Shown: in pieces, positions 9,080 to 21,231 of the stretch
Layout: every line of letters begins with the position of its first letter
How positions within the stretch are numbered: position 1 is the stretch's first letter
Assembly: GCF_950295315.1 (NCBI RefSeq)
Contig: NC_080168.1
Location: 70,441,254-70,505,253, forward strand
Length of the DNA: 64,000 nucleotides
Direction: 5' to 3'
Origin: Erinaceus europaeus
Taxonomy: Eukaryota > Chordata > Mammalia > Eulipotyphla > Erinaceidae
Notes under the pieces: generated by a model
Told to the model about the DNA's origin: nothing
What the model saw: only the letters and a program-made list of their open reading frames with translations
Databases searched by the model: none
Position numbers and translations under genes: made by a program

Positions 9080-9725
9080 AGAATACTTTGTGCTAAAGTA
9101 AACCAAATAAAAGAACTATTCAAAAAATAAAAAATTATTATCCATGAGCAGAAGTATGGTTTTTTCATTAGATATTTAGACAGTTTTGTCCAAAGACTGG
9201 GTGTTTGCTAGGTCAATTTTGTATCCACAAAGTGATAGTAATTTTTTTTATAAGTTTGCTTGCTTTAGTTGTCTGTATTCCATACATGAGCACAACCACC
9301 TAGAACTTGGGAGATTTGTTTTTCATTTATTGAGACTACTTTTGCATTCTAATCACTGAGAATATTTCCTATAGATCTTAATAAAATGTGTACTCATTAC
9401 TTTAGGAATAGAAAAGTTTCTGTGCTTAATTATTGAGTTCATCTCATCAGTTAACTTGTTTAAAGGCACTATTAATTTAAATGAGTGTTTCCCTTGCAGC
9501 AGGTAGTACGTTGAAATCCCTACTATTATTATGGTGCTGTCATTTTACTGCTGGGGGTCTTCTCAGTCATGGAGTTAGATGTCTGGGTGCATTCATGTTT
9601 GTTGCATATAAGTTGGTGATTACTATATCTTCTTGACGGATTATCCCCTTTATGGTTGCATAGCATTGTTCTCTGCCCATTGTCACCTTATCCTCTATTT
9701 TATCTTCTTTCCTATAATTTATTAA
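9080..9725 (-). mobile_element. Old L1 ORF2 endonuclease-domain remnant
   Basis: On the minus strand a broken frame reads like the L1 endonuclease, with a 'KG-I-QED--I-N-YA-N--AP' pattern around 9600-9690 and a degraded 'DFN' region near 9530. Many stops and shifts. Assignment is by pattern to the general L1 ORF2 sequence. Confidence 0.55.
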
Positions 9726-10000
9726 TGATTTAACAAAGTTTAACAGGATTATATAATTTCAAAACCCTATATAGTCAGTTTAAGTCACTGAATCCTCCAC
9801 CAAAGTTCTGCCTACTCCTCATAACCCACATTCACATAAGTTGTAAGAGACAGTTTGCTTTTTTTTGTAAATTCATTTGTTTTGTCATTTTTATCTATAT
9901 CCCACAAATGAGAGAGACTATCGTGTAGTTGTCTTTCACTTAATCCCCCAGAAATAATGAGAGGTTCAATGAAACAATAGTGGACTTCTATAAATAGTTA
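9726..10000 (-). mobile_element. Old L1 3' UTR-like fragment
   Basis: 'gtttaacaggattatataatttcaaaaccc', 'ccaccaaagttctgcc' and 'cccacaaatgagagagactatcgtgtagttgtctttcact' parallel the words at 4420-4640 in the same orientation. Confidence 0.5.
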
Positions 10001-10254
10001 AAAGATTTTTATGTATGCCTTAAAATAGATTTATCAGCGATAATATTTTCAAATAGTCATATACTAGAAAATTAATGAGGCTTACAAAACAAAAAATAAA
10101 CAGAAAACTTTAAACTGCTGAAAAATATTCAAAAACTGAACTATACAATATAATAATGTCTTCAATTAAATAAGGAGAAAAAGGGAATCTGCTGTATTTA
10201 TCATCATGCTATATTACCTTAGACACATGTTATTCCAATTGAATAGTAGATTTT

Positions 10255-11690
10255 ATGTTTTTTATTTTTATTGGTGATATAATATTGATTTACAAAAAAG
10301 GGGGATAATTCCTTACCTTCCCCACCACCAGAGTTCTTTGTCCACATTTCTTCTATTGGAAACTGCATTAATTCTCCCAAGATCACAGATATCACAGATA
10401 CGGGTTGACTATTATTTCTATAACTATCTGTATATACTTATATATATTCACCCATTTTTGTCCTATGGTTCTGCCTTCTCTTCCTTTCTAAGTCACACCT
10501 TCTACTTCTGAGCATCCTTCCTTTATTTTTTTCCTCTTTCCAGATCCTCATGGATTTGTTTCTAGAGACAATAGGCATGTAATGTCATCTTTCCAACTTC
10601 ATTACTCTGGTGAGACATTTCCTAGCTTATAGGACTCCTTAATTCCATTTTGGGTGGTGCACTTTCTCATAAAGCCTCAACTCCTATATATGAACCAGGG
10701 CCCAAGGGACAGAGCACATGTATACATGCATCTGTAAGTTCAGGGAAAATATATACCTTAAAGCAAAAGCACACAATAGTTTGCAGTGACACAATTAGTT
10801 CAGCAAGCAAGCAGAAAGACCTAAAAAAAGACAACATAAAGTACTTATTCAAATAGTTTCTACTCAGACCTAAATACTCTCCTCACCTACTTCCTACTTC
10901 AATTCCCTCAATCACTCCAAAGCTAACCTTGTCAGACAAACGAAGGACTACAAAAGCTGGATAAGGGCAAGAGACTGGCATAACATAATGATGGATATTT
11001 TGCTTACTACCAGGCCACCTCATCTCTTGGGGCCCTAGTCAGGGAGTCTTAAGATTCCCATACAAACATGATGGGACTAGACCTCTAATAGATCCCTCTC
11101 TCCACTGTCACTAGTCATCTCCATCAGGAACCCAAAGGAATGGACCCCTTTGTGGGCCTCTACAGGACCTTGCCCTCACCGTGGATCAACAGTGATAGGG
11201 ACTGCCCCATTCTCAGGAGGTTGGGCCAAAATCCCCTTGAGGATTTTGGTATGGCAATGGGTGCAGCCAAGAAGGTTCCTAGTTATGACCACAGAATGTG
11301 AGCTCAGACCTACAGGGATGCAGAGGTTACACAAGCTACTACACTGATTATAAGCTGCCGGCCTAGCTTCACGGACGGGAGACAGACAACCAGGGACTCA
11401 TGGCTGAGCTGGGAATGCAGTTCAATCTTTATTGATGAGCGAGGATGCAGTTCGACAATCTAATCTCTTCTAATCTTGCTTCATAGAAAGCCCTGTCTTT
11501 TATATCTCCTGAGGCGGAAGTGTCAGGAAGAGGAAGTACGTAGGATAGGGGGTGGGGAGAAGGAAAATATCACTCGAACCAGTGGGGACTAAAGCTGGAT
11601 GGAAAGCTTCCAATAGAGGGGATGGGATGCAGAACTCTGGTGGTGTGAATTGTCTGGAATTGTATGCCTCTTATACTATGGTTTTGTAGA
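10255..11690 (+). mobile_element. Type B L1 3' UTR, plus orientation, interrupted by an LTR
   Basis: From about 10620 it follows the type B order: 'ccattttgggtggtgcac', 'atacatgcatctgtaag', 'atataccttaaagc', 'cctcacctacttcctacttc', 'ctccaaagctaacct', 'gggcctctacaggaccttgccctc'. After the LTR at 11356 it resumes near 11594 with 'gatgggatgcagaactctggtggtg' and ends at 'ctatggttttgtagag'. About 500 nt expected at the interruption are missing. 10255-10620 is less certain. Confidence 0.65.
11356..11593 (-). mobile_element. Truncated LTR, class II ERV
   Basis: Opens 'tgccggcctagcttcacggacgggagacagacaaccagggactcatggctgag', nearly the same as 2088-2140, with 'caatctttattgatgagc' and 'gtaggatagggggtggggagaagg'. 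The outer end ('taccaaca') is absent, so the copy is truncated or rearranged. Confidence 0.75.
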
Positions 11691-11693
11691 GAT

Positions 11694-13125
11694 TTCTATT
11701 TTTTTTATTTTTTATTTATAAAAAGAAAACACTGACTAAACCATAGTATAAGAGGGGTACAGCTTCGCACAATTCCCACCACCAGACCTCCATATACCAA
11801 CTCCTGCCCTGAAAGCTTTCCTACTCTTTAACCCTCTGGAAGTATGGACCCAAGATCATTGTGGGATGCAGAAGGTTGAAGGTCTGGCTTCTGTAATTGC
11901 TTCCCCGCAATCAACATGGGAGTTGACAGGTCGACCCATACTCCCATCCTGTCTCTTTCTTTCCATAGTGGGGAAGGGTTCTGGGGAGCAGAGCTCCAAG
12001 GCACATTGGTGGGATTGTCTATCCAGGGAAATCTGGTCACATCCTGCTAGCATCTGGAACCTGGTGGCTGAAAAGAGAGTTAATATACAAAGCCAAACAA
12101 ACTGTTGGACAATTATTGACTTAATGGCTGGAATAGTGCAGATGAAGCATTGGGGGAGGGGGGGGTCCTCCATTTTTGTAGATAGCTAGTAGGCATATTT
12201 CAGTTATATTTCAAAGGGCCTGTAGCTATACTAGTGTTCGATTTTTTGTTTGTTTGTTTTGCCTGAGCCTGGAATTTGATATGCAGGTGAATCCTAATTA
12301 TTGTCTGGGGAGATAATGTCATGGCTGGGAAAAGGACCAGAAAGCTGGATCAGGGAAGAGGGTAGCTCCCTAATATGGGAAAGGGGGTTAAATATTACTG
12401 TAAACCCCATCAATTTGATATGATCTGGAGCCCATAATTAGCTTAGGAGCCTGTATGGCCTCTACATCCCTCTAGATCTGAGCTCCCATTCTGTGGTCCT
12501 GAGTAGGAACGTGCTGTCCCATTATTGACCCATCTTCCTCAGGTGTATCATAGAGTATGTTGTCCATCCTCCCTTCGGAGGATGGAACATTCTCTACCAT
12601 TGTTGATCCAGTGGAGGGCAGGGTCCTATGGGGGCCCACAAAGGGGTCTATTTTGTTGTTCCTGATAGAGATGACCAGAAACAATAGAGAGGGGGATTTA
12701 TTTGAGTTCTAGGCCCATCAAGTCTGGGAGACTCAGGACTCCCTGATTAGGGCCCCAGCTGATGGGGTGGCCTGATAGTGACTAAAGAGTCATCGTTAAA
12801 GTATGCCAGTCTCTTGCCCTTATTTAGCTTTCACAGTCCTTGCTTTACTAAGGTTAGCTTTGGAGTGAGTGAGAGAACTGTAATAGGAAGTAGGTGAGGA
12901 GGGTATCTAAATCTAAGTGGACACTATTTCATTATGAACTTGATACTAACTCACTACAGACTATTGTGTAGTTTTGCTTTTAGGTATATATTTTGTCCTA
13001 ATTTATAGATACATGTGAACATATGGCTTTATCTTATGGCACCTGGCCTATATCTAGGTTTTGGGACTTTGTTAGGAAGTGAACCTCCTGGAATGGAATT
13101 AGAGACTACCATTTATTTATTTTAT
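11694..13125 (-). mobile_element. Type B L1 3' UTR, minus orientation
   Basis: Starts with the poly(A) complement 'ttttttattttttatttataaaaag' and runs through 'ggaagtatggacccaagatcattgtgggatgcag', 'catctggaacctggtggctgaaaag', 'taaaccccatcaatttgatatgatctggag' and 'ggaattagagactacc'. It is a long-form 3' UTR and an inverted partner of 10255-11690. Confidence 0.75.
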
Positions 13126-13131
13126 AACTAA

Positions 13132-13132
<1 letters not shown>

Positions 13133-13176
<44 letters not shown>
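13133..13176. repeat. (AC)n microsatellite
   Basis: About 22 AC units at the junction of two oppositely oriented type B copies. Confidence 0.92.
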
Positions 13177-13177
<1 letters not shown>

Positions 13178-13865
13178 CAGAACAAATTGCATAGTAAACA
13201 AGAACCTAAAGGTAAGAATATAGTATATGAGACCAGCACTTCTTAATAATGGCCCTTTGGTCACTACCAGGCCATCCCATCATCTGAAGTCCTCATCAGG
13301 TAAACCTGGGATTCCCACATATACATGATGGATCTAGACCTCTAATAGATCCCTCTCTCCACCATCACTGATCATCTTCATCAGTAACATCATAAAACCC
13401 TCTTGTGGGCCTCTACAGGACCTTGCCCTCAATGCAGAACAATGATAGAAACTGCCCCATTCTCTGAAGAGAGGCTGTGTCAACATACTCTGCCACTCAA
13501 GGAAGACTGGTCCTGAAATGAGTGCAGCCTAGAATTTTCCTAGCTATGATCATGGAATGCGAGTTCAGACCAGTGGGGATGCAAAGGTTGCACAGGTTCC
13601 TGTGCTAAGTATGGATAGACACAGGCTGTGGGTCAGATTGATGGAGTCTACAATTAACAATATTTATATACTTTCCCCATATTTGGGATATACTCTCTGT
13701 CCTGGTCCAGCTTTCTAGTTCTATTTCCAACTCTGCACACCATCTTCCCAGATAATACTTTCATCCCACCTGCAAATTAGCTACTAGGCTCAGGTAAATA
13801 TTAGCAACGCCATGAGTCCCTTGGAATATACTTAAAATAGACTTCCTAGTTTCTTCCAATATGAT
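13177..13865 (+). mobile_element. Type B L1 3' UTR fragment, plus orientation
   Basis: Matches 10990-11340 in order ('ctaccaggcca', 'agatccctctctccac', 'gggcctctacaggaccttgccctca') and continues into 'tatttatatactttccccatatttggg' and 'tggtccagctttct', which the 10255 copy has lost. Confidence 0.65.
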
Positions 13866-15300
13866 GACCCTAAATCTCGTCTGCTATTTTCTATGTTGTT
13901 ATCTTAGAACACTTTGCTCTAACCTCTCATTCTGTGCTTCTGTTGTCTTTTTTATCTGATGTGAGATTTTTTTTATATGCATAGCACAACTAGGTCCTAT
14001 TTTGTTGTTATTGTTTAACCATACAGCCAGTCAGTATCTTTTGAGATGTGAATTCAGTTCATTCACATTTAGGATGATTATTCATACACTGGTTTTCATA
14101 TTGTCATTCTAGTTTCTTGTTTTCTGATTACTACTTATTTTTTGTTCTTTCTTTTCTTTTCGTTTTCCTCCAGGGTTATCCCTGGAGCTCAGTGTAAGCA
14201 CTATGAATCCTCTGCTCCTGGCAGACATAGAAAGATGGACACCTGCAGACCTGATTAACTGCTTGTGAAGTGTCCCCACTACAGGTGAGGAGCTGGGGTG
14301 CTCAAACCAAGATCTTTGGGAAGGTCCTTGCACTTAGTACTAATTGTACTTAACTGAGTGTGCCCCACCCAGCCCCCTATTGTTTCTTTTCTATTCATTT
14401 CATTATTCTATTTATGTGGATGGGTTTTTGTAGTGATTCTTTCTTTAGTATCTATACCCATATTCTTCTTTCTTTAGTATCTCTACCCATATTTTTGTTC
14501 TTTGGTTGCCACAAGGATTGTAGTCTGTTTTTTTTCCTTTTTATTTGGTCTCAAATTATCATTCTTTCAATGTATTGACTATATTCCCTTACCTATCATT
14601 ATGTGCTTTTGCTTTCTTGTATTAATGTTACTTATATCTCTGGTTCTTTATTATTATTTACTACCTTACTCAGTGTCTTGTATTTAATTTCTTCTTTTCT
14701 TTCATGCAGGAATCCTTTCAATAATTCTTGAAAATTAGATCCAATGGTGGCAGTCCCTTGTCTTGTCTTGTCTTGTCTGAGAAGTATGTTATTTCTTCAT
14801 CATGTTTTAATAATTTTACAAGGTAAATAATATTTATAGGTAATATTTACCTTTTAGCATATCATATGCATGCTCATTCCCTCCTAGCCTGTGGAATTTC
14901 TCCTGTAAGTCTCATGAAAGTCTAGTAGTGCTGAATTTGTACACTATTTTCTTCACTTATCTAGCAGCCTATAATAGTTTTCTTTGCCCTTGACTTTTGA
15001 CAGTCTTATGATGATATGTTTTGGTGTAGATCATTTTAATTCAGGAACTTGGGTGTTTCTCTGCTTACTGAAAATCTGTGTTCTGATCATTCCCCAGACT
15101 TGAGGGAGTCTGTGACACACTGCCTGGGGTGGTGAAAATATGAATCAATCCCATCTTGGATCTTCCTATGTGTGGCGACTACACTTTGAAAACTTTGAAT
15201 TGGTGCTGAGTTGGAGCCACTGAAAGACTAACTGGATGAAACTGGTGGACTGGTGGGGCACTGATTCACTCAGTTTTCTCCATCATCGTGTTGCCAGCAC
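13866..15300 (-). mobile_element. Old L1 5' region, split by a SINE
   Basis: Words familiar from antisense mammalian L1 5' sequence include 'cagtcccttgtcttgtcttgtcttgtctgagaagtatg', 'cctcctagcctgtggaatttctcctg', 'cccttgacttttgacagtcttatgatgatatgttttggtgtagatc'. No open frame survives. A SINE occupies about 14130-14378. Boundaries are approximate. Confidence 0.5.
14130..14378 (-). mobile_element. tRNA-derived SINE, long form
   Basis: Reversed 3' module 'ctccagggttatccctggagctcagtgtaagcactatgaatcctctgctcctgg', then 'cacctgcagacctgattaactgcttgtgaagtg' and reversed head ending 'gtgtgccccacccagccccc'. Confidence 0.85.
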
Positions 15301-15344
15301 AATTAGATACAACTATTTTCTCTGAGAATTTGACTGAAAAAAAA

Positions 15345-15525
15345 TATTTAGTTGTTTAAGATTTAGGCAAATGGAGCAGTCTGGGTAAAGACCATAAACC
15401 AGAGCTGAACAGTGTACAGTACTCCAGTCTCAGTCTCTATCATCTATCTACCTATCTGTCTATTTGTCTGTCTGTCTTTCCCTCTGTATCATTCTCATTA
15501 AAATAAATAAAATACTTAAAAATTT
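15345..15525 (+). mobile_element. tRNA-related SINE ('gagctgaacagtg' family), partial
   Basis: Contains 'gaccataaaccagagctgaacagtgtacagtact', a CT/'ctgtctgtctgtc' run and 'attaaaataaataaaatac'. The tRNA-like head is degraded. Confidence 0.65.
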
Positions 15526-15890
15526 TAAAGTCATACAGTGCCAATTAATTCAAATGTTTACTGGAGGCAAAGTCACATAGCAATTCACATCAGAAGATGC
15601 CAGTGTACAATAGCTTAACTACTACTTTACTGATATCCACTAAAAATACAGTAAAGTTTTTTTAATAGTTAAAATAAAATCAAACATGAAAGGGCAAATA
15701 AACTTTTCATTGAAATTTGACATACTCTTTACTTAGGAGAGGGCAAAGCTAAGGATCAAATACTAATTTCTTACTCTAGTCTGATTAGTAAATTAGAAGA
15801 GGCTAGGAGTTCTGTAGGGAAAAACTTGTTAACTTGGCCTCATTGAAAATTACAAGTAGCAGCAAAAAAGAAATTTCAAAGTAGCCCGAG
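15526..15890. other. Unassigned AT-rich DNA
   Basis: No coding frame or repeat signature recognised. Confidence 0.35.
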
Positions 15891-15894
15891 AAAT

Positions 15895-15975
15895 ATAATG
15901 AGGAGAAAGAGAGAGAAGGAGGAGGAGGAGGACAAGGAGGACGAGGAGGAGGAAGAGAAAAGAATGAGAAAAAGA
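15895..15975. repeat. (GGA)n / purine-rich tract
   Basis: GGA/GAG trinucleotides with minor interruptions. Open frames on both strands here come from low complexity. Confidence 0.85.
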
Positions 15976-16387
15976 AAGCAGTAAAGCCAACTGGTAGAAA
16001 AGAGTGGGTCCTCTCATCAATGTCCAGTATGTACCAAAAAAACCCTTGCTGATGGATGGACCAACAAGCTTTTTTTTTTTTTTTGGATGGTTCTCCATGG
16101 CCTAAGACTTTCATTATGGTTGTAAGACAGAGTGTCTGTCTAAAGCCAAATTGTTACAGAGTGGACTGTTCTGAGGCTTCTCCAAAAGGCGGACTTGTTA
16201 AGGGCCTTCAGTCATCATTTTGAGTGGGAAGGGGTGGTAGAGTCTCCTTGTAGAACCCAAAGTACACATTTGAGGTACCTACTTTGATTATTTTCAATGT
16301 AAATCTTAGAGAACTTGAGAACATGGTCCTTTGGGAGACTAGATACCACTCCTAATGATTTTATTTCTTCATTGAGTCATTTCATCT

Positions 16388-16592
16388 TCTTTTAGTTAAA
16401 TTTATTTATTTATCTATTTATTAGAGACAGAGAGAAACAAGAGGGAAGAGGGAGATAGAAAGACATCTGCAGTACTGATTTCCTGCTGGCGAGGCCCCAG
16501 CCCCCACAAGTGGTGAGCAGGAGTTTGATCCAAGGTCCTTGCACATAGTGACATGTATATGCAACCAGGTCCGTCATTGCCCTGCCCCATCT
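16388..16592 (-). mobile_element. tRNA-derived SINE
   Basis: Tail complement 'tttatttatttatctatttattagagacagag', then 'acatctgcagtactgatttcctgctggcgaggcccc' and reversed B-box region 'gagtttgatccaaggtccttgcaca'. Confidence 0.8.
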
Positions 16593-17860
16593 GAATTCTT
16601 TATGACTGGTGGGTTGATGAGGACTCTCCTTTATAGTTTTATATATGCTAAGCTTATCCTTTCAAAAGTTTTATTTTTTTCTTTATAAAAGGGAACCTAA
16701 TTTCACAGCATGGTGCTGGTCAGATGCATCAAAATCAGGCAAGAGAGTGATCTCCTTTGAAGGACCACTTTGCTTAACAAAGACTGACATACAAGGACAA
16801 GAGTGTCACTCTGATCCTTGAATATAACAATCACACAAATGCTGTTTTGTGCCAATAAAAGAAAAAGAAGAAAGAAAGAAAGAAAAAGGTGCTATGTACA
16901 TTTTCATTGGCCCTGGAAAAGCATGGTTGGGAACACTATAATTAAATCATGGGGAGCAGTTGGGATGCAGCTTGCTGTTACCCCTGTCCTCTTTGTAGTC
17001 CCAAACTCCTGTCTCCATGAAAGTCTTAGTCTCTTGATATCCTTCTCCAGATCTTCTTGTGGAAGAACAAAGGGAAGGCTGAACCCCTCATTAGGAAGAG
17101 AAGTTTAATTGCAGGCCCCTGTCTTTGGCGCTGGGGACATCTCAGAGCAGACAGTCATTCTGGGGTTCAATCAAGCTAACGTTTTGACAAAACAAAACAG
17201 AAATCTGGCCTCAGGAAATAGTGAGTCATCCCCATGATCCCTTCAGCTGTGCTTGGCACTTGGGGGTCCAAGAAAGGGTGGGTAATAAATCACCCATAAA
17301 TAATAATCACCAAGATTGAATTGTGGAGGGTGGTGAACTCTTTGGAAGCCAGGCCCAGTGATAACAGTAATTTGTGGAAGTGACTTGCATCAGCATCAGA
17401 TGCTGCCAGGAGCCTGTGCAGCTTTCAATTAACCAGTCACACATGCATTCCACAATCAGGTGGCTTCAGGACACCCCCACACCTCACACTGCCATTTCCT
17501 CCAGGATCAGGTTCCAAAGCAGTCCCCTGACACTGGCCTTTCTGAACGCTGCTCCTTGTTTGTTACTCTGGGATGTCTCCTGTCCACCAGCAGAGTGGTG
17601 GGTGAAGTTACACTGGCAGCTGTGACCCCCAGTCCCTGGAAAATGGTGGCCTTCGTGTTTATCTCCTCACTGCCCTGTAGGACCTGCTGCCACTGTACAC
17701 CCCCTGAGTGAAGAGAGGTCAAAGACACCACAGAATGAGTGAGAGCAAAGGGGTAGCAGTTGGGTCAGACCAACAGTCTCTCCACCAGGTTGGAGATGGA
17801 AACAGTATGAAGAGTGCTTCTGAAGACTTTGGACTGTTCCAGGAGTAAAGTGCTCTTCTT
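16593..17860. other. Unassigned, probably unique DNA
   Basis: The longest sizeable stretch free of SINEs in the first third. Several overlapping frames of 74-96 codons on both strands (17374-17731) look like chance, with no domain or splice context. A short A/G-rich run lies at 16857-16890. Confidence 0.4.
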
Positions 17861-18130
17861 CTTTTTTTTTTTTTTTTTTTTTTGCTTTTCTTTTTTTATT
17901 TTCCTTTTGCTTCCTGCACTATTACTGGGACTCTGAACCTGCAAGACACTTCTTTTAAGAAGGATGAGAGACTGAAAGAAAGAGGTTGGAGAAAGAGACA
18001 TAGAGAAGGACAGACACTTGAAGCACTACTTCACTGCTTGTGAAGCTTCCACCCTGCAAGTGGGGTCCAGGACCTGGGTCCTCCTACATGGGGTAGGTAT
18101 GCTCTACCAGGTGCACCACCACAGCCCTAG
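17861..18130 (-). mobile_element. tRNA-derived SINE, long form
   Basis: T-tract at 17861-17883, 3' module 'cctgcactattactgggactctgaacctgc', then 'ttcactgcttgtgaagcttccaccctgcaagtggggtcc' and reversed head 'ggtgcaccaccacagcccta'. Confidence 0.8.
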
Positions 18131-18636
18131 TCTCTCCTCATTCTCAAACTGCAGGGCAAATACCAGAGGTTGGTCCATTGTGAATGCCAGCTGTCAATGT
18201 CACCTTTCACTGTGGAGCTGAAACCACCCTCACTTAGCAGAAGCATCACCCACAGAGTCCACATTTTAGTGCATCTTTCCAAAAGTAATCATGGTAACTT
18301 GACATGCACTTGCTGTGAGCTGTTTGAGGCCATTTCTGAGCACATAATCTGTTGCCAGGTGTATGGGCAGGAGAGATGCACAGTAGTAGACACTAAAGCA
18401 TGCTGGGGAGGCATCTAAGGTGTGGTCAACCAGATATCCATTATGGCCCATGAAGAGGGCAGCTACCCTGGGTCTATCTGGACTTACAGCCTTGGAAAAA
18501 AGAGGAGCTCAAATAAAAGGGCAAAACCAGGACCAAATGGAGAAACATCCAGAAGAATGACTACTAGAGAACTCCAGAACGAAAGTAGACTTGAGTGTGA
18601 AGGAGACAAGTCTGAAGACTGTACAAAAAGCGTTTT
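18131..18636. other. Unassigned, probably unique DNA
   Basis: Frames of 60-82 codons on both strands, without recognisable products. Confidence 0.35.
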
Positions 18637-18917
18637 CAGGGAGTTGGGTGGTAGTGCAGTGGGTTAAGTGCAGGTGGCACAAAGTGCAAGGACCAGTGTA
18701 AAGATCCTGGTTTGAGCCCCCAGCTCCCCACCTGTATCAGAGTCACTTCACATGTGGTGAAGCAGGTCTGCAGGTGTCTATCTTGCTCTCCCCCCTCTGT
18801 CTTCCCCTCCTCTCTCCATTTCTCTCTGTCCTATTTAACAATGATGACATCAGTAACTACAACAATAAAACAACAAGGGCAACTAAAGGGAATAAATAAA
18901 TAGATATTTTTTAAAAG
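18637..18917 (+). mobile_element. tRNA-derived SINE, erinaceid 'gggagtcgggcggtag' family
   Basis: Head 'ggagttgggtggtagtgcagtgggttaag', 'gcaaggaccagtgtaaagatcctggtttgagccccc', 'gtggtgaagcaggtctgcaggtgtct', CT stretch 'ctctccatttctctctgtcct', CAA-rich segment and 'aataaataaata' tail. A nearly complete copy. Confidence 0.92.
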
Positions 18918-20057
18918 GGGGTTTGCAGAAGACATTCATTCTTCTTACTTTGAAATAGGTGCATATTCATCAGTGCCATCGAGAACCTTGGCAAGATCAG
19001 TCCCTCAGAAGTAGAGGGATCTGTCACTGTTGGAGTGTTCCTAGAAGTGCTTCTCAGAGAAATAGATTCACAGTAAACAATCCCCACAGTTGAGTAGTGA
19101 CCCCAGTCATTCTAAACTCTTCTGCTTGGCTGAGTTTTTATTCCCCTTGAATGGTGTGCAGCACTTAAGACAGGAATTAGAAAGCTGGCCTATGTTTCCT
19201 GTTGTTTGCTCCAATCCCTCTGATGTTGCCCACAGCAGCAGTGAAATTTGGCCTCATCAAAACCAGAAACAGATGATGAGACAGACCAGCCACACAGTGA
19301 AGGCCATTGCAGCTTCACCAGATCTGTCTTCTGACTCACCCAGGCTTCTGGGGCATTGAATGCCAAGAAAGGTGGATATCCAGGGTGAAGAGGGTAAGGA
19401 GGCCTCAGAAGGTTACACTGAGCAAGATCAACACCCCTGCTGTGGCCTAGGCCCACAGATGCCTGATCCTTCACCCCCAGGCCTGCTCTGACAGGGCAGC
19501 ACCTGGTACCATCCATGTACTCCTTGATGTACTTAACAGCAGTATATCATTGTCTCTGCATCTTCCCCATTCCTGGTGTGATCCTAAGAAATTCTGGGAG
19601 AAAGTAGGTAAGCTCATGAAAGTTCCAGCATTTCATCCTCTTAAGGAGTTCCACCCTTACAGCATCCTGAGCAGCAGGAAGACCTCTGTCTCATTCTCAC
19701 TGTGCAGGCCAGCTGGCATCCTAGGAGCACGGGACTCATCAAGAAGCAGCACGATCCATAACTCACTCTGGACAAGCCCTGTCCCAGGAAGAGACAAGCC
19801 CTGCCCAGGATAGGATAGGCTGCAGAAGCACAGAGGAAGCTCTATGGGTCCATTCTGGGATGTTGGCACAGCATCAAAGGCTTCTGAAAGCTTCAGAAAG
19901 AGCAAGAGAAACAGGGAACACCAGTTGATATTCTGGATTCTGTAGAGCACACGTCTCCATGAGTGGTCTGTTTCCACAAGCTGATGGTGCCTTTCCCTCC
20001 TCTCCTCCCCCTCTAGGGTCTTGCCTCCATCAGACACTTCACAAGAGGATGCAGGGG
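18918..20057. other. Unassigned, probably unique DNA
   Basis: Mixed composition. The longest frames are 108 codons (minus, 19190-19516) and 145 codons (minus, 19657-20094), the latter running into a SINE. No motif, domain or processed-pseudogene feature is recognised. Confidence 0.4.
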
Positions 20058-20215
20058 GTGGGTGGTGGTACCAGTAGAGTGAACATAGTACCAATCAAGG
20101 AGACTCCAGTTTAAACCCCTGGTCCCATTTGCAGTAGGGAGCTTTTTGAGCATTGGGGCAGTGCTGCAGGTATCTCTCTCACTCTCTTTATTTCTCTATT
20201 TCTCTAATTTTAAAA
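20058..20215 (+). mobile_element. tRNA-derived SINE, degraded
   Basis: 'gtggtggtaccagtagagtgaacat', 'ccagtttaaacccctggtccc' (B-box-like), 'gcagtgctgcaggtatctctctc' and an A-rich end. Confidence 0.65.
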
Positions 20216-20284
20216 AGGAAGAAAGGGAAAAGGTAAATGTGCAGGCACCCAGACCCATACATAACCCTGGTGTCCAAAAAAAAG

Positions 20285-20425
20285 AGAGAAAGGGCCAGTG
20301 AAGTATGCTGCTTTACCAGGTACATGACACCAGTTAGTGCCCAGCCCTAAGCACACTGAAATAGGCTTTGTTACTGTCTGTCCTCTCTCTCTCTCTCTCT
20401 TTCCCTCTCTCCAAATCAAAATCAA
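20285..20425 (+). mobile_element. SINE fragment ('gctgctttaccatg' family)
   Basis: 'gggccagtgaagtatgctgctttaccaggtacatgac' followed by a CT run resembles the family seen at 52382 and 39272. Confidence 0.5.
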
Positions 20426-20787
20426 ATGCAACAGCTTGTACCCATGTAGCTTTACCTCAGAGCTCTTAGAATCTGTCTCCTCTCTATCTGGCTCAAGGAA
20501 AGGGGTGTCAGGAAAGGGTCTTGAGCTCAAAGGGCCCAAACTTAAGAGGAGAAAGAACAAGCAGGGGTGTGAAGGGTCCTCTGCCTAGGAGAGTGTTCTT
20601 TGTCTAGTTCCCCAACCTTCCACAGTCCTTCATAAATGTCTCTCCTAAGTGGACATGATGCATAAGAAGACTCTTAAAAGCACTTAAAGTTAGCAGTTTT
20701 TTTTTTTAAATATTTCAATGTATTTACAATTCAACAATTTTTAGAATCAGAGCTTCATTTTTTCAGCAACAGAACATGAAATATTTC

Positions 20788-21012
20788 TAAACATCTATTT
20801 ATTTATTTTTTAAATTATCTTTATTTATTTATTGGATAGAGATAGCCAGAAATTGAGAGGGAAGGGGGTGGTAGAGATGGGACAGAGACAAAGAGACACC
20901 TGCTTCACCGCTTGCAAAGCTTTCCCCCTGCAGATGGGGACTGGGGGCTTGAACCCAGGTCCTTGTGCATTGCAACATGTACACTCATCCAAGTGCGCCA
21001 CTACCTGGCTCC
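20788..21012 (-). mobile_element. tRNA-derived SINE
   Basis: 'tttatttatttattggatagagatagccagaaattgagagg', 'cacctgcttcaccgcttgcaaagctttccccctgcag' and reversed head '...gtgcgccactacctggctcc'. Confidence 0.88.
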
Positions 21013-21231
21013 AACATCTATTTTTTTCAAAACATTCATCAAGGCACATATTTTTGCCATTACTTAGATACTTCAGTTTTGGCTTTAACTGTAAGACAGG
21101 TGTCCCAGAAGATGCTACAGTGACTAAAAGACTGGACCCTCAAGAGTGAGGCTCTAGTTTCCTCACTGTCTCCTCCTCTTGCATGAATATTTTTAGACAG
21201 AGAAGACAGAGAGATATAAAGGTCAAAAGAG

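Noticed and set aside
19657..20094. 145-codon minus-strand open frame
   Set aside because: It runs into a SINE and shows no family resemblance.
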